Positions 20,673-29,223 of a stretch of 64,000 bases of DNA are shown piece after piece. The first letter of the stretch is position 1. Each line of letters starts with the position of its first letter. The position numbers were made by a program, and so were the translations under genes. The DNA is from Phaeobacter sp. 11ANDIMAR09 (GTDB taxonomy: Bacteria > Pseudomonadota > Alphaproteobacteria > Rhodobacterales > Rhodobacteraceae): assembly GCF_001294455.1 (NCBI RefSeq), contig NZ_LIKT01000007.1, positions 124,001 to 188,000 of the forward strand. Direction: 5' to 3'. The notes under the pieces were generated by a model that saw nothing but the letters and a program-made list of their open reading frames with translations, was not told the DNA's origin and made no database searches.

Positions 20673-22118
20673 CTATTGGCGCGGAATGTCCAGCAGGGCC
20701 CGCAGCCCCTGCCTGCCCTGCTCAAAGCGCAGCGCACCGCCGTGTTGCTCCGCCACTGTGGCCACAATTGTCAGCCCCAGGCCAAAGCCATCAATGGCGC
20801 TGCTATTGGCACCGCGCTGGAACGGGGCCAGCACCTCTTCGATCTCGGCCACGGTCAGCTCCGATCCTTCATCTTCCACCGTGATCACCACCCGCTCCGA
20901 GCTGGCCTCCAGCTGCACCAGGGCGCGGCGACCATATTTCAGCGCATTGTCCACCAGATTGGTCAGGGCACGTTGCAATAGGATTGGTCGTGCCATGACC
21001 AAAACCCGGCGCGCATCCGGCAAGCCTCCCTGCCCGGCACGTGCCGAAAACAGCGATTGCGCCCCCTGCACCACCTCAGGCTCCAGGCGCTGGTAGCTCA
21101 CCGGTTTGTCCAGATCCTGATAATCCGCCACCAGAGCCTCGATCAGAGCTGTCATTGAGATCTGGCGCGGCACCTCAAGGCTGAGTTCCGAGCGCGTATA
21201 GGTCAGCACGCTTTCGATCATGCCAGTCATGCTGTCGATATCTGCCTCCAGCCTGTGGCGCAGGCTCTGATCCTGGATCAGCGCCGCGCGCAGTCGCAAG
21301 CGGGTAGCAGGCGTGCCCAGGTCGTGGCTGACCCCGGACAGAACCGTGGCCCGTTTTTCAATCTGGGCGCGCTCGCCAGCCAGATTGTCATTCACGGCCG
21401 AAACAATCTCTTGCAGCTCAGCCGGACCCGGGGCGGAATAGCGCTCAGCCGCCCCGCGCGCCCGGGGCTGGCGCAGCATCCTGGCAAAACCGCCAAAGCT
21501 TGACATGGTCTCACCACTCTGGCCGAGCAGGATCGCCAGCCCCACCACCGCCAGCACCACGGCGGGTAAGCGCAGATCTTTTGGCGCGGCCTGACAGCCC
21601 CAATAGTCTGCCCCGTCCACCTCCAGCCAGCCGCTGTCGCCAAACTGCGCAAAGACCTTAGGGTCACTGCAATGGCGCGCCAAAAGACGGGTCACCGCCC
21701 CCAGCTGCTGCGCGGCCGTCGCAGTGGAGGCGGGCTCAAGATCGGCCACCGCATAGCGCATCCGGCTAGAGACAATCATCAAACGCAGTCCCGCGCCAAG
21801 CCCCGGCCCCCGCTCGGATCCCGTCTGGATTGACATTTCCGTTACGATGCCGCCTTGAACCTCCGGGCGGCGCGGCTGCACGGCTTGCCCCTCCTGGCCC
21901 GAAGACGGCGCATCGGCCACAAGATCCAAGCCGGCGGGCGGCGGCGCCTTTGCTTGCAGGCTCTGGTACAGCAGCACCCCGGCCATTTCGCTGCGCGCCA
22001 GATGTTGCTCCCACGCACGGGCGGACTGCAGCCAGAGCAGCGCGGCTGCCAGTCCCAGGGCAAAACCTGCCAGGATCCACAGGCGCGCCTGTGTTTTCAG
22101 ATCCCAGCCCGCACTCAC
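20673..22118 (-). CDS. Two-component sensor histidine kinase
   Basis: Inner-membrane kinase, 481 aa, with GTG start overlapping the response regulator stop. TM1 ~12-32 (LWILAGFALGLAAALLWLQ), periplasmic domain ~33-180, TM2 ~180-198 (LPAVVLAVVGLAILLG), a HAMP-like linker, and the phospho-acceptor HDLGTPATRLR (~268). ATP-binding boxes NLVDNALKYG, VEDEGSEL and GFGLGLTIV are present. By position beside a glucose-type ABC operon it resembles the GtrS/GltR systems that control glucose uptake in Pseudomonas. The stimulus is inferred, not shown by the sequence. Confidence 0.88.
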   Translation of the reverse strand: MSAGWDLKTQARLWILAGFALGLAAALLWLQSARAWEQHLARSEMAGVLLYQSLQAKAPPPAGLDLVADAPSSGQEGQAVQPRRPEVQGGIVTEMSIQTGSERGPGLGAGLRLMIVSSRMRYAVADLEPASTATAAQQLGAVTRLLARHCSDPKVFAQFGDSGWLEVDGADYWGCQAAPKDLRLPAVVLAVVGLAILLGQSGETMSSFGGFARMLRQPRARGAAERYSAPGPAELQEIVSAVNDNLAGERAQIEKRATVLSGVSHDLGTPATRLRLRAALIQDQSLRHRLEADIDSMTGMIESVLTYTRSELSLEVPRQISMTALIEALVADYQDLDKPVSYQRLEPEVVQGAQSLFSARAGQGGLPDARRVLVMARPILLQRALTNLVDNALKYGRRALVQLEASSERVVITVEDEGSELTVAEIEEVLAPFQRGANSSAIDGFGLGLTIVATVAEQHGGALRFEQGRQGLRALLDIPRQ

Positions 22119-22861
22119 GCGGGGCTCTCCTCTGCGACATCCACCGCCAGGACATAGCCGACGCCCCGTGCAGTGCGCAGCATTCTGGGATCCTTGGGAT
22201 CGCTTTCGATTTTTGAGCGCAACCGCCCTACCAACATGTCGATGGCACGGCCGCTGCCCTCTCCTTCGCCAGTACTGCCGCCGGTCTGGTTGTCCGGCAG
22301 CGCCGCCTGAATCTCTTCACGCCGCAGCGGGATATGGGGATTGGCCAGAAACACCTTGAGCAGGCTGCTTTCGCGCTGTGACAGCGCCACCTGATACCCT
22401 TCGGGTGACAGCACCTCGTCGCGTTTGGCATCATAGCTCCAACCACCAAAGCGAAACAGCGCTAGGCGACGTCGATAGACCAGCGAAGCGCTGCGGCTGG
22501 CCCGCAACAAAACCGCCCGCACCCGCGCCAGCAACAGATCAGGGTTAAAGGGTTTGGCCACGTAGTCATCGGCGCCGACCTCATAGCCCGCCATGCGCTG
22601 GTGATCCTGCGACAACGCCGAGACCAGAATGATCGGCACATCCTGCTCGGCCCGGAGCCGGGCACAGATCTCAACGCCGTTTTCATCGCCCAGCATGACA
22701 TCCAGCAAGATCAGATCCACCCGACCCGCCTGCATGCTGGCCCGGATCTCCGTTTCATTCTCGGCGGCATGGGCGATAAACCCATTCTGCTGCAAAAACT
22801 GCGTCAGCATGGCGCGGGTTTCCGCGTCATCATCCACAACCAATAGACGGGGTATCGTCAT
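22115..22861 (-). CDS. OmpR-family response regulator
   Basis: DNA-binding regulator, 248 aa. Receiver domain 1-120 with the acidic pair in LLVVDDDAETR, acceptor Asp in LILLDVMLGDENG (~54), and conserved Lys in YVAKPFNP. The winged-helix effector occupies ~140-240 (SQRESSLLKVFLANPHIPLR, then IDMLVGRLRSKIESDP and RTARGVGYVL). It is the first gene of the pair with the kinase. Three GTA(A)C repeats spaced exactly 10 bp lie in the gap upstream, a likely binding site. Probable target: the divergent sugar ABC operon and itself. Confidence 0.9.
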   Translation of the reverse strand: MTIPRLLVVDDDAETRAMLTQFLQQNGFIAHAAENETEIRASMQAGRVDLILLDVMLGDENGVEICARLRAEQDVPIILVSALSQDHQRMAGYEVGADDYVAKPFNPDLLLARVRAVLLRASRSASLVYRRRLALFRFGGWSYDAKRDEVLSPEGYQVALSQRESSLLKVFLANPHIPLRREEIQAALPDNQTGGSTGEGEGSGRAIDMLVGRLRSKIESDPKDPRMLRTARGVGYVLAVDVAEESPA

Positions 22862-23165
22862 TGCCTCTCTCTTTTGCCTTCCTGTTGCCTGCTGACCTAA
22901 ACTTGGCCCCTGTCAGCAAGACTGCCCTATTTTCCCGGCAGAAGGTACAGCTAGGTAACAAGTTGTAACGGAAGCCGCGATTTTCTTTGCTTTGAGCAGA
23001 AAGCGGACCTGCTCGGCCATTGCGACAGGCCCTGCTGTCGGCGCAGGCTGCGACCAATACAGTTGCCCAAACGGGCGACACCCGCGTTCAACTCCCCCAC
23101 AAGAGGGGACAGGCGCAACGATCAGGGCCCCATGGCTCTATGATGACACTAGGGAGGAAGACATT
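22862..23165. other. Control region between the two-component pair and the sugar ABC operon
   Basis: About 304 bases between divergent start codons. It contains three phased GTA(A)C repeats (22945-22969) and, near the right end, a GGAGG ribosome site for the binding-protein gene. No gene is apparent: the frame of the binding protein stays open upstream but is not signal-peptide-like before 23166. Confidence 0.6.
22945..22969. promoter_or_regulatory. Three direct repeats GTA(A)C at 10-bp spacing, putative response-regulator site
   Basis: GTAC at 22945, GTAAC at 22955 and GTAAC at 22965: starts exactly one helical turn apart. Tandem repeats on one DNA face are the usual target of OmpR-type dimers, and the only OmpR-type gene nearby starts 84 bp away. 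Confidence 0.5.
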
Positions 23166-24410
23166 ATGAAACGATCCGTATTCACCGCCACATCGGCGCT
23201 GGCGCTTGCCCTGGCCTCCATGGTCCAGGCCGGCCCCGAGGCAGAGGTTCTGCATTGGTGGACCTCAGGTGGGGAGGCCAAATCCGTCGCCGTTCTGCAG
23301 CAGGAGTTTTCAGCCAATGGCGGCACCTGGACCGATATGCCCGTGGCCGGTGGCGGCGGCGACGCTGCGATGACAGCCCTGCGCGCGCGGGTGCTGTCGG
23401 GCAATGCCCCCACAGCCGTGCAACTGAAAGGCCCTGCCATTCAGGAATGGTATGAGGAAGGCGTTCTGGCCAATATTTCATCCGTGGCCGAGGCAGAAGG
23501 CTGGGACAAAGTGCTGCCCGCCTCGATCGCGGCCCATATGAAATGCGAAGGTCAGTGGTGCGCCGCGCCGGTCAATGTGCACCGGGTGGACTGGCTCTGG
23601 GCCAATGCCGAGATCCTCAAAGCCAATGGTATCGCGATGCCAAACAGCTGGGAAGAGTTCAACACCGCTGCCGATAAGCTGATGGCCGCCGGGGTGATCC
23701 CGCTGGCCCATGGCGGTCAGGCCTGGCAGGATGCCACCGTGTTTGAAGTCGTCGCCCTGGGCCTTCTGGGCCCAGAAGGCTTTGACAAGGCCTTTGTCGA
23801 TCTGGACCCCGAGATGCTGGGATCAGATCAGATGGTGGCGGTCTTTGATCAGATGCGCAGGATGCGCGGCTATGTGGATGCCAATTTCCCCGGCCGGGAC
23901 TGGAACCTCGCCACCTCGATGGTGATGAACGGCGAGGCTGCTTTTCAGATCATGGGCGATTGGGCCAAGGGCGAATTCCTGGCCGCAGGCAAGGTGCCGG
24001 GCGAAGATTTCCTCTGTGCCTCGGCGCCCGGAGCGGGCTTTCTATATAATGTCGACAGCTTTGCCATGTTCGATGTGGATGGCGACGAAAAACAAGCGGG
24101 CCAGGAACTCCTAGCCAAGCTGATTGTCGGACAGAACTTCCAGAAAGTCTTTAACCTCAACAAGGGCTCCATTCCGGCGCGCGTTGACGTGGCGATGGAG
24201 GATTTTGACTCCTGCGCGCATCTCTCGGCCGCCGAGATGACCACCAGCTCAAAAGAGGGGTCACTGCTGCCCAGCTATGCCCATGGGATGGCAATGCGTG
24301 GCGCCCAGTCCGGTGCCATCACCGATGTGGTAACAGCGCATTTCAATTCCGACATGTCCTCGGCTGATGCGGTCGACATGCTGGTCGCGGCAGTTGCAAA
24401 CTCGCTCTGA
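23166..24410 (+). CDS. Sugar ABC transporter substrate-binding protein (glucose/mannose type)
   Basis: Periplasmic binding protein, 414 aa. Signal peptide ~1-21 (basic MKR, hydrophobic ALALALASMVQA) is followed by EAEVLHWWTSGGEAKSVAVL, typical of family 1 sugar-binding proteins. Further family segments: GNAPTAVQLKGPAIQEWYEE, WCAAPVNVHRVDWLWANAEI, and GEAAFQIMGDWAKGEF. Resembles GtsA-type glucose/mannose binders. The ATG at 23166 has GGAGG 9 nt upstream. It is followed by a 10-bp stem-loop and then two permeases, an ATPase and glucokinase, which supports glucose as a substrate. Confidence 0.88.
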   Translation: MKRSVFTATSALALALASMVQAGPEAEVLHWWTSGGEAKSVAVLQQEFSANGGTWTDMPVAGGGGDAAMTALRARVLSGNAPTAVQLKGPAIQEWYEEGVLANISSVAEAEGWDKVLPASIAAHMKCEGQWCAAPVNVHRVDWLWANAEILKANGIAMPNSWEEFNTAADKLMAAGVIPLAHGGQAWQDATVFEVVALGLLGPEGFDKAFVDLDPEMLGSDQMVAVFDQMRRMRGYVDANFPGRDWNLATSMVMNGEAAFQIMGDWAKGEFLAAGKVPGEDFLCASAPGAGFLYNVDSFAMFDVDGDEKQAGQELLAKLIVGQNFQKVFNLNKGSIPARVDVAMEDFDSCAHLSAAEMTTSSKEGSLLPSYAHGMAMRGAQSGAITDVVTAHFNSDMSSADAVDMLVAAVANSL

Positions 24411-24452
24411 CGCTGCAAGCTGCACCTCATCCGCTCCACTCACATGAGCCGC

Positions 24453-24480
24453 CCTGCCCCGGTCTTCTAGCCGGGGCAGG
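24453..24480 (+). other. Intercistronic stem-loop after the sugar-binding-protein gene
   Basis: Perfect 10-bp inverted repeat CCTGCCCCGG / CCGGGGCAGG around an 8-base loop, 43 nt after the stop. No T-tract follows. It probably protects the upstream mRNA segment or partly terminates, raising binding protein over permease. Confidence 0.7.
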
Positions 24481-24504
24481 CATATACCAAAAAGGCAGGA
24501 CCCA

Positions 24505-25377
24505 ATGCACGCATGGCTGGAACGTCAGATCCCCAAGATGGTGCTGGCCCCTTCGTTTGTGGCGATCCTCATCTTTGTTTATGGTTTTATCGGCTGGACC
24601 GCCTGGATCTCGCTGACCCGATCAAAACTACTGCCCAAATATGACCTATACGGGCTGATCCAGTATCGGCGCCTGTTTGCCGCGCCGCGCTGGGACACGG
24701 CTATGGACAATCTGTTCCTGTTTGGCGCCCTGTTCATCGGCATTGCCATGGCACTAGGGCTGTTGCTGGCCATCCTGCTGGACCAGCGCATCCGTGCCGA
24801 AGGCGTGCTGCGCACCATCTATTTGTACCCTATGGCGCTGTCGATGATCGTCACCGGCACCGCCTGGAAATGGATCATGAACCCCGGTCTCGGCATTGAG
24901 GCCATGGTCAGAAGCTGGGGGTTCGAGAGTTTCAGCTTTAACTGGGTGATTGACCCGGACAGAGCGATCTATGCGGTGGTGATCGCCGGAGTCTGGCAGG
25001 CCTCGGGTTTTGTCATGGCGCTGTTTCTGGCCGGGCTGCGCAGCGTTGATAGCGAGATCATCAAGGCGGCGCAGATTGATGGCATCCCCGGCTGGCGGAT
25101 CTATACGGCCATTATCCTGCCCTCGATGGCGCCGATCTTTCTGTCGGCCTTTATCGTGCTGGCCCATCTGGCGATCAAAAGCTTTGATCTGGTGGTGGCG
25201 CTGACCGGCGGCGGCCCTGGTTATGCCACCGATCTTCCTGCCACCTATATGTATGCCATGGCCTTTTCGCGGGGCGATATCGGTCAGGCGGCAAGTTCAG
25301 CCATGGTGATGATGGGCGTCGTCTTTGCCATTGTTGTCCCCTATCTCTACTCTGAACTGAGGGCGAAACATGTCTGA
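24505..25377 (+). CDS. Sugar ABC transporter permease 1 (MalF-type)
   Basis: Inner-membrane subunit, 290 aa, with about six helices. The EAA-type cytoplasmic loop for contact with the ATPase is IIKAAQIDGIPGWRIYTAIILP (~188-209; core AAQIDGIPGWR). N-terminal helix VAILIFVYGFIGWTAWISL and the ILLDQRIRAEGVLRTIYLYP region match permeases of the glucose/mannose type. It overlaps the next permease by 8 nt. Confidence 0.9.
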   Translation: MHAWLERQIPKMVLAPSFVAILIFVYGFIGWTAWISLTRSKLLPKYDLYGLIQYRRLFAAPRWDTAMDNLFLFGALFIGIAMALGLLLAILLDQRIRAEGVLRTIYLYPMALSMIVTGTAWKWIMNPGLGIEAMVRSWGFESFSFNWVIDPDRAIYAVVIAGVWQASGFVMALFLAGLRSVDSEIIKAAQIDGIPGWRIYTAIILPSMAPIFLSAFIVLAHLAIKSFDLVVALTGGGPGYATDLPATYMYAMAFSRGDIGQAASSAMVMMGVVFAIVVPYLYSELRAKHV

Positions 25378-26278
25378 TTTTTCTGCATTCTCCGCCGCGC
25401 CGCGCGCCGTCGCAGCCCCGGCCCGCCCCGGACAGATCGCCCTACGCTGGCTGTTGTTCTCGCTTCTGGGATTGTTTGCACTGTTCTACCTGTTGCCGCT
25501 CTTTGTCATGCTGACCACCTCGCTCAAGAGCCTGGAGGAGATCCGCAGTGGCAGTCTGGTTTCCCTTCCGCGCGAGGTCACCTTTGAGGCCTGGCGCACT
25601 GCCTGGTCCGGGGCCTGTACCGGCATTCAATGCGAAGGCCTGCGCCCCTATTTCTGGAACTCGGTACTCTTGGCGGTCCCTGCGGTCTTGATCTCGACCT
25701 TTCTGGGGGCCGCCAATGGCTATATCATCGCCCAATGGCACTTTCGCGGCGCCAATCTGATCTTCTCGGCCATGCTCTTTGGTTGTTTCATCCCCTTTCA
25801 GGTGGTGCTGTTGCCAATGGCGCGCATGCTGGGCTGGATGGGGCTGGCAGGCACCATTCCGGGGCTGATCTTTGCCCATGTCATCTACGGCATCGGCTTT
25901 ACCACGCTGTTTTTCCGTAATTTCTACGTCACCATCCCCAGCGATCTGGTCAAGGCCGCCAAGGTAGATGGCGCCGGGTTCTTTCGCATCTTCTGGTCGA
26001 TCTTTCTGCCTCTGAGCCTGCCGATCATCGTGGTCACAGTGATCTGGCAATTCACCCAGATCTGGAACGACTTCCTGTTTGGCGTCAGTTTCAGCCAGGC
26101 CGGAACCCAGCCGGTGACCGTGGCGCTCAACAATATCGTCAACTCGACGACCGGCGTGAAAGAATACAACGTCGACATGGCCGCGGCGATCATCGCGGGT
26201 CTGCCCACACTGTTGGTCTATGTGGTTGCAGGTAAATACTTTATTCGCGGCCTTACCGCCGGCTCAGTAAAAGGCTAA
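25370..26278 (+). CDS. Sugar ABC transporter permease 2 (MalG-type)
   Basis: Second membrane subunit, 302 aa, six helices. N-terminal Ala-rich leader, helix 1 LLFSLLGLFALFYLLPLFVM, and YFWNSVLLAVPAVLISTFLG. The EAA loop is DLVKAAKVDGAGFFRIFWSIF, and the protein ends in FIRGLTAGSVKG, the tail shared by many MalG-type permeases. A Cys-containing insertion (GACTGIQCEG ~80-90) is characteristic of the GtsC-type subfamily. Confidence 0.9.
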   Translation: MSDFSAFSAAPRAVAAPARPGQIALRWLLFSLLGLFALFYLLPLFVMLTTSLKSLEEIRSGSLVSLPREVTFEAWRTAWSGACTGIQCEGLRPYFWNSVLLAVPAVLISTFLGAANGYIIAQWHFRGANLIFSAMLFGCFIPFQVVLLPMARMLGWMGLAGTIPGLIFAHVIYGIGFTTLFFRNFYVTIPSDLVKAAKVDGAGFFRIFWSIFLPLSLPIIVVTVIWQFTQIWNDFLFGVSFSQAGTQPVTVALNNIVNSTTGVKEYNVDMAAAIIAGLPTLLVYVVAGKYFIRGLTAGSVKG

Positions 26279-26282
26279 GCAC

Positions 26283-27380
26283 ATGCCCCCCATCCTGGAC
26301 ATCAGAAACCTCAACAAGAACTACGGCGCGGTGGAAATCCTGAAAGAGGTCAATGTTTCGATTGATCAGGGCGATTTTCTGGTGCTTGTCGGCCCATCGG
26401 GCTGCGGGAAATCCACGCTGTTGAACTGCATCGCCGGGCTGGAACCCATTTCGGGCGGATCCATCAGCATTGGCGGGCGCGACATGACCCGCGTCAGTCC
26501 TAGGGATCGCGATATCGCCATGGTGTTCCAGTCCTACGCGCTCTACCCCACCATGACCGTGGCCAAGAATATCACCTTTGGCATGAAGGTGCGCGGGGTG
26601 GATGCCGCCACCCAGACGCGGAAGCTGGACGAGGTGGCGCGGCAACTCCAGATCGAACCCCTGCTGAACCGCCGCCCCGGACAGCTGTCAGGAGGGCAGC
26701 GCCAGCGGGTCGCGATGGGACGTGCCCTGGTTCGTGATCCAAAACTGTTCCTGTTTGACGAACCCCTGTCGAACCTCGATGCCAAGCTGCGGGTCAGTAT
26801 GCGCTCGGAGATCAAGAAACTGCATCAGAACCTCGGGGCCACCATGGTCTATGTCACCCATGACCAGATCGAGGCCATGACCCTGGCGACAAAGATCGTG
26901 GTGATGAAGGGCGGTGAGGTGCAGCAGATTGGCACTCCGGCTGAGATCTACAATCATCCGGCCAATCTGTTTGTCGCCGATTTCATGGGGTCGCCCGCGA
27001 TGAACCTGATCCCCGCCCGCACCCAGCGTTCTGGCCAAGGGCTCCAGATCGAAATCACCCGCCCCGAGGGAGCGCCAATGGTTCTGCAAAGCCCGCTGGC
27101 GCAGGATCTTCCCGAAAATGTCATCCTTGGACTGCGGCCCGAGGACATCATCGAGGCCGGGGCGCGCAATGGCCCGGCTGTTCAGGCAGCCCAGTGCCGC
27201 GTTGATCTGGTAGAGCCTGCCGGGGCGGATACCTATGTGGTTTCAGAACTGGGCGGCAAGCAGGTCACCGCGCGGCTGCACGCGGAAACCAAGGCGCAGC
27301 CCGGCGCCATGCTGGATCTGGCTTTTGACCTGGCCAAGGTGTCTTTCTTTGCGCCAGACAGCGGCGAACGGTTGAACTGA
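26283..27380 (+). CDS. Sugar ABC transporter ATP-binding protein (MalK/UgpC type)
   Basis: Energising ATPase, 365 aa. Walker [11 protein letters not shown] (~37-46), Q-loop MVFQSYALYP, signature [16 protein letters not shown], Walker [16 protein letters not shown] and switch His in YVTHDQIEAM are all intact. The C-terminal TOBE/regulatory region (~240-365) is present, as in MalK-type subunits that can be shared between sugar importers. It starts 4 nt after the permease and ends 1 nt before glk. Confidence 0.93.
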   Translation: MPPILDIRNLNKNYGAVEILKEVNVSIDQGDFLVLVGPSGCGKSTLLNCIAGLEPISGGSISIGGRDMTRVSPRDRDIAMVFQSYALYPTMTVAKNITFGMKVRGVDAATQTRKLDEVARQLQIEPLLNRRPGQLSGGQRQRVAMGRALVRDPKLFLFDEPLSNLDAKLRVSMRSEIKKLHQNLGATMVYVTHDQIEAMTLATKIVVMKGGEVQQIGTPAEIYNHPANLFVADFMGSPAMNLIPARTQRSGQGLQIEITRPEGAPMVLQSPLAQDLPENVILGLRPEDIIEAGARNGPAVQAAQCRVDLVEPAGADTYVVSELGGKQVTARLHAETKAQPGAMLDLAFDLAKVSFFAPDSGERLN

Positions 27381-27381
27381 G

Positions 27382-28329
27382 ATGGCACGACTGGTTGTAG
27401 ATCTTGGCGGCACCAATTGCCGCCTGGCGCTGGCAAAGGGGGGGCGACCTCTGACAGCGGTGCAAAGCTACCAAAATGCAAAGTTCACCGGGTTCTCCGC
27501 TCTGCTGAGCCACTATTTGGCCGAGACAGACAGGCCGGTGATCTCGGAAATGGTCATTGCCGTTGCCGGGCCGGTCACTGGCCCGGCAACCGCGCAAAAG
27601 GCCGAACTCACCAATCGCGGTTGGCAGCTTTCGGCACGGGATCTGTCACGAGAATGGGGAGCTATCCCCGTACAACTCTTGAATGATCTGAGCGCCCTGG
27701 GGCATAGTCTGGCAGATCTCAAACACAGCGATCTTGCTGTCATTCACGCCACGCCGCACCCATCAGCGCAGCAAGGCCCTGTGGTTCAGAAACTGGTTGT
27801 TGGGATTGGCACCGGTTTTAACCTAAGCCCAGTGTTTGCAGATGCACAGGGCTCAAACTGTTTGAAGTCCGAATACGGCCATGTCGCGCTGCCGCTGGAT
27901 TTGCATCAGGCTCTGGTGGCGCAACTCGGCGCCAAGGCCGCAGATTTCACCACCCTGGAATGCTGTTTCTCCGGCCGTGGACTTGCGGCGCTCTATGCGG
28001 CCTTTGCCCCAGATGCGGCGCCCCGCAGCGGTGCCCAGATCCTCGCAGCCTCCCGCCACAACGAGGTCACCGAATTTATCGACTTTTATGCAGGGCTCCT
28101 GGCCCTGCTAAGCCGCAACCTGTTGAAGGGTTTCCTTCCCCTTGGGGGGCTGTATTTTGCAGGCGCCGTGGCGCGAAACCTGCTGACAGGCCCTGGCGGT
28201 TCTGCCTTCGTCACCGCCTATTCGCAAAGGGATCCTAAGTTTCCCGATCTCGGCGCCCCGGTGTTTTGCATCCTGGAAGACGCCGCTGCGCTGAAAGGAT
28301 GTGCAGGTTTTCGCTTTCCTGCGGCCTAG
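27382..28329 (+). CDS. glk: Glucokinase (Glk family)
   Basis: Phosphorylates glucose to glucose 6-phosphate for the Entner-Doudoroff pathway. 315 aa. N-terminal phosphate loop LVVDLGGTNCRLALA, catalytic Asp region LLNDLSALGHSL (~97), VGIGTGFNLSPVF, SEYGHVALPLD (~165; family usually SEGGH), and LPLGGLYFAGAVARNLL near the C-terminus. Divergence in the second nucleotide loop (GIGTGFN for the usual GPGTGLG) is notable but the fold is clear. Directly behind the ABC ATPase, so import and phosphorylation are coupled. Confidence 0.86.
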   Translation: MARLVVDLGGTNCRLALAKGGRPLTAVQSYQNAKFTGFSALLSHYLAETDRPVISEMVIAVAGPVTGPATAQKAELTNRGWQLSARDLSREWGAIPVQLLNDLSALGHSLADLKHSDLAVIHATPHPSAQQGPVVQKLVVGIGTGFNLSPVFADAQGSNCLKSEYGHVALPLDLHQALVAQLGAKAADFTTLECCFSGRGLAALYAAFAPDAAPRSGAQILAASRHNEVTEFIDFYAGLLALLSRNLLKGFLPLGGLYFAGAVARNLLTGPGGSAFVTAYSQRDPKFPDLGAPVFCILEDAAALKGCAGFRFPAA

Positions 28330-28429
28330 GCCCCGGCAACAGCAACCTGTCCCAACACTATCGTTTTGGCATCACAGCACGACACAGAACGCCAGCCCTC
28401 CTATCCTAAAAGACGCTCGGTCAGTCAGG

Positions 28430-29221
28430 TCACCCGCTGCGAGCAGCTTTGATCTGTCGCTCCATCAGGCGCTCAAACAGCGCCGGGGACAGTCGGTTAA
28501 CAATCCAGGAAAGCCGTGCAATCCGCCCGACGGGGATGTAGGTTTTCCTCCGCGCCAGACCTTTGAGGATCTCCTGCGCCGCATCCTCCGGGGTCATGTA
28601 GTCCACCCCGTCGGCCGCAGATCCAGGGCGAGCAATGCCATCCGATTTGGCTTCGGCGCGGCCAATATTGGTGGCGACAAAGCTGGGAGCCGCAATCACT
28701 GTGCGCACCCCGTATGGCTTTTCCTCTGAGCGCAGCGATTTGAAGAAGCCCTCCAACGCATGTTTGCTGGCGGCATAGGCGGTGCGATGAAACAGCGGGC
28801 TGAATCCAGCGACCGAAGAAATCGCCAGATGGGTTCCCCCGGCCCGGCGGACCTCTCTCTGTAGGGCCTGCGCCATCCCAACCGCAGCAAAATAGTTGAT
28901 ATCAAAGACCTTTCTATGTGCCTCTGCGCCCAGATCCTGGCAGGCACCAATCCAGGTAATGCCAGCATTATAGATCACTAGATCAATCGAAGGGCTGGCC
29001 TGACGGATCTGCGCACAAAGCGCGCGCATGGCGTCGCTGTCGGTCAGATCACAGCCGTAGCAACAGCGCCCCTCCAGATCTGGCAATGCCTCCAGCGCTG
29101 GTCCAGGCAGGTCAATCACAATGGTGGACCAGCCCGCCTGCCGCAGCCCCGCCTCCAAGGCCAGTCCCAAACCACCCGCCCCACCGGTGATAACGGCGGT
29201 TTTTGTCGCTTTCCCTGCCAT
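28430..29221 (-). CDS. Short-chain dehydrogenase/reductase (SDR)
   Basis: NAD(P)-dependent oxidoreductase of unknown substrate, 263 aa. Cofactor motif TGGAGGLG (~10-17), NAG in VIYNAGITWIG, catalytic Ser in SSVAGFSP and the Tyr-x3-Lys in AYAASKHALEGFF (~155) are all present. After that, SFVATNIGRAEAKSDGIARP is the substrate loop. The basic C-terminal segment (ERLMERQIKAAR) suggests loose membrane contact. The ATG at 29221 lies 3 nt from the upstream epimerase stop; an in-frame GTG at 29248 is also possible. Last gene of the flavin-monooxygenase cluster. Confidence 0.87.
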   Translation of the reverse strand: MAGKATKTAVITGGAGGLGLALEAGLRQAGWSTIVIDLPGPALEALPDLEGRCCYGCDLTDSDAMRALCAQIRQASPSIDLVIYNAGITWIGACQDLGAEAHRKVFDINYFAAVGMAQALQREVRRAGGTHLAISSVAGFSPLFHRTAYAASKHALEGFFKSLRSEEKPYGVRTVIAAPSFVATNIGRAEAKSDGIARPGSAADGVDYMTPEDAAQEILKGLARRKTYIPVGRIARLSWIVNRLSPALFERLMERQIKAARSG

Positions 29222-29223
29222 CC

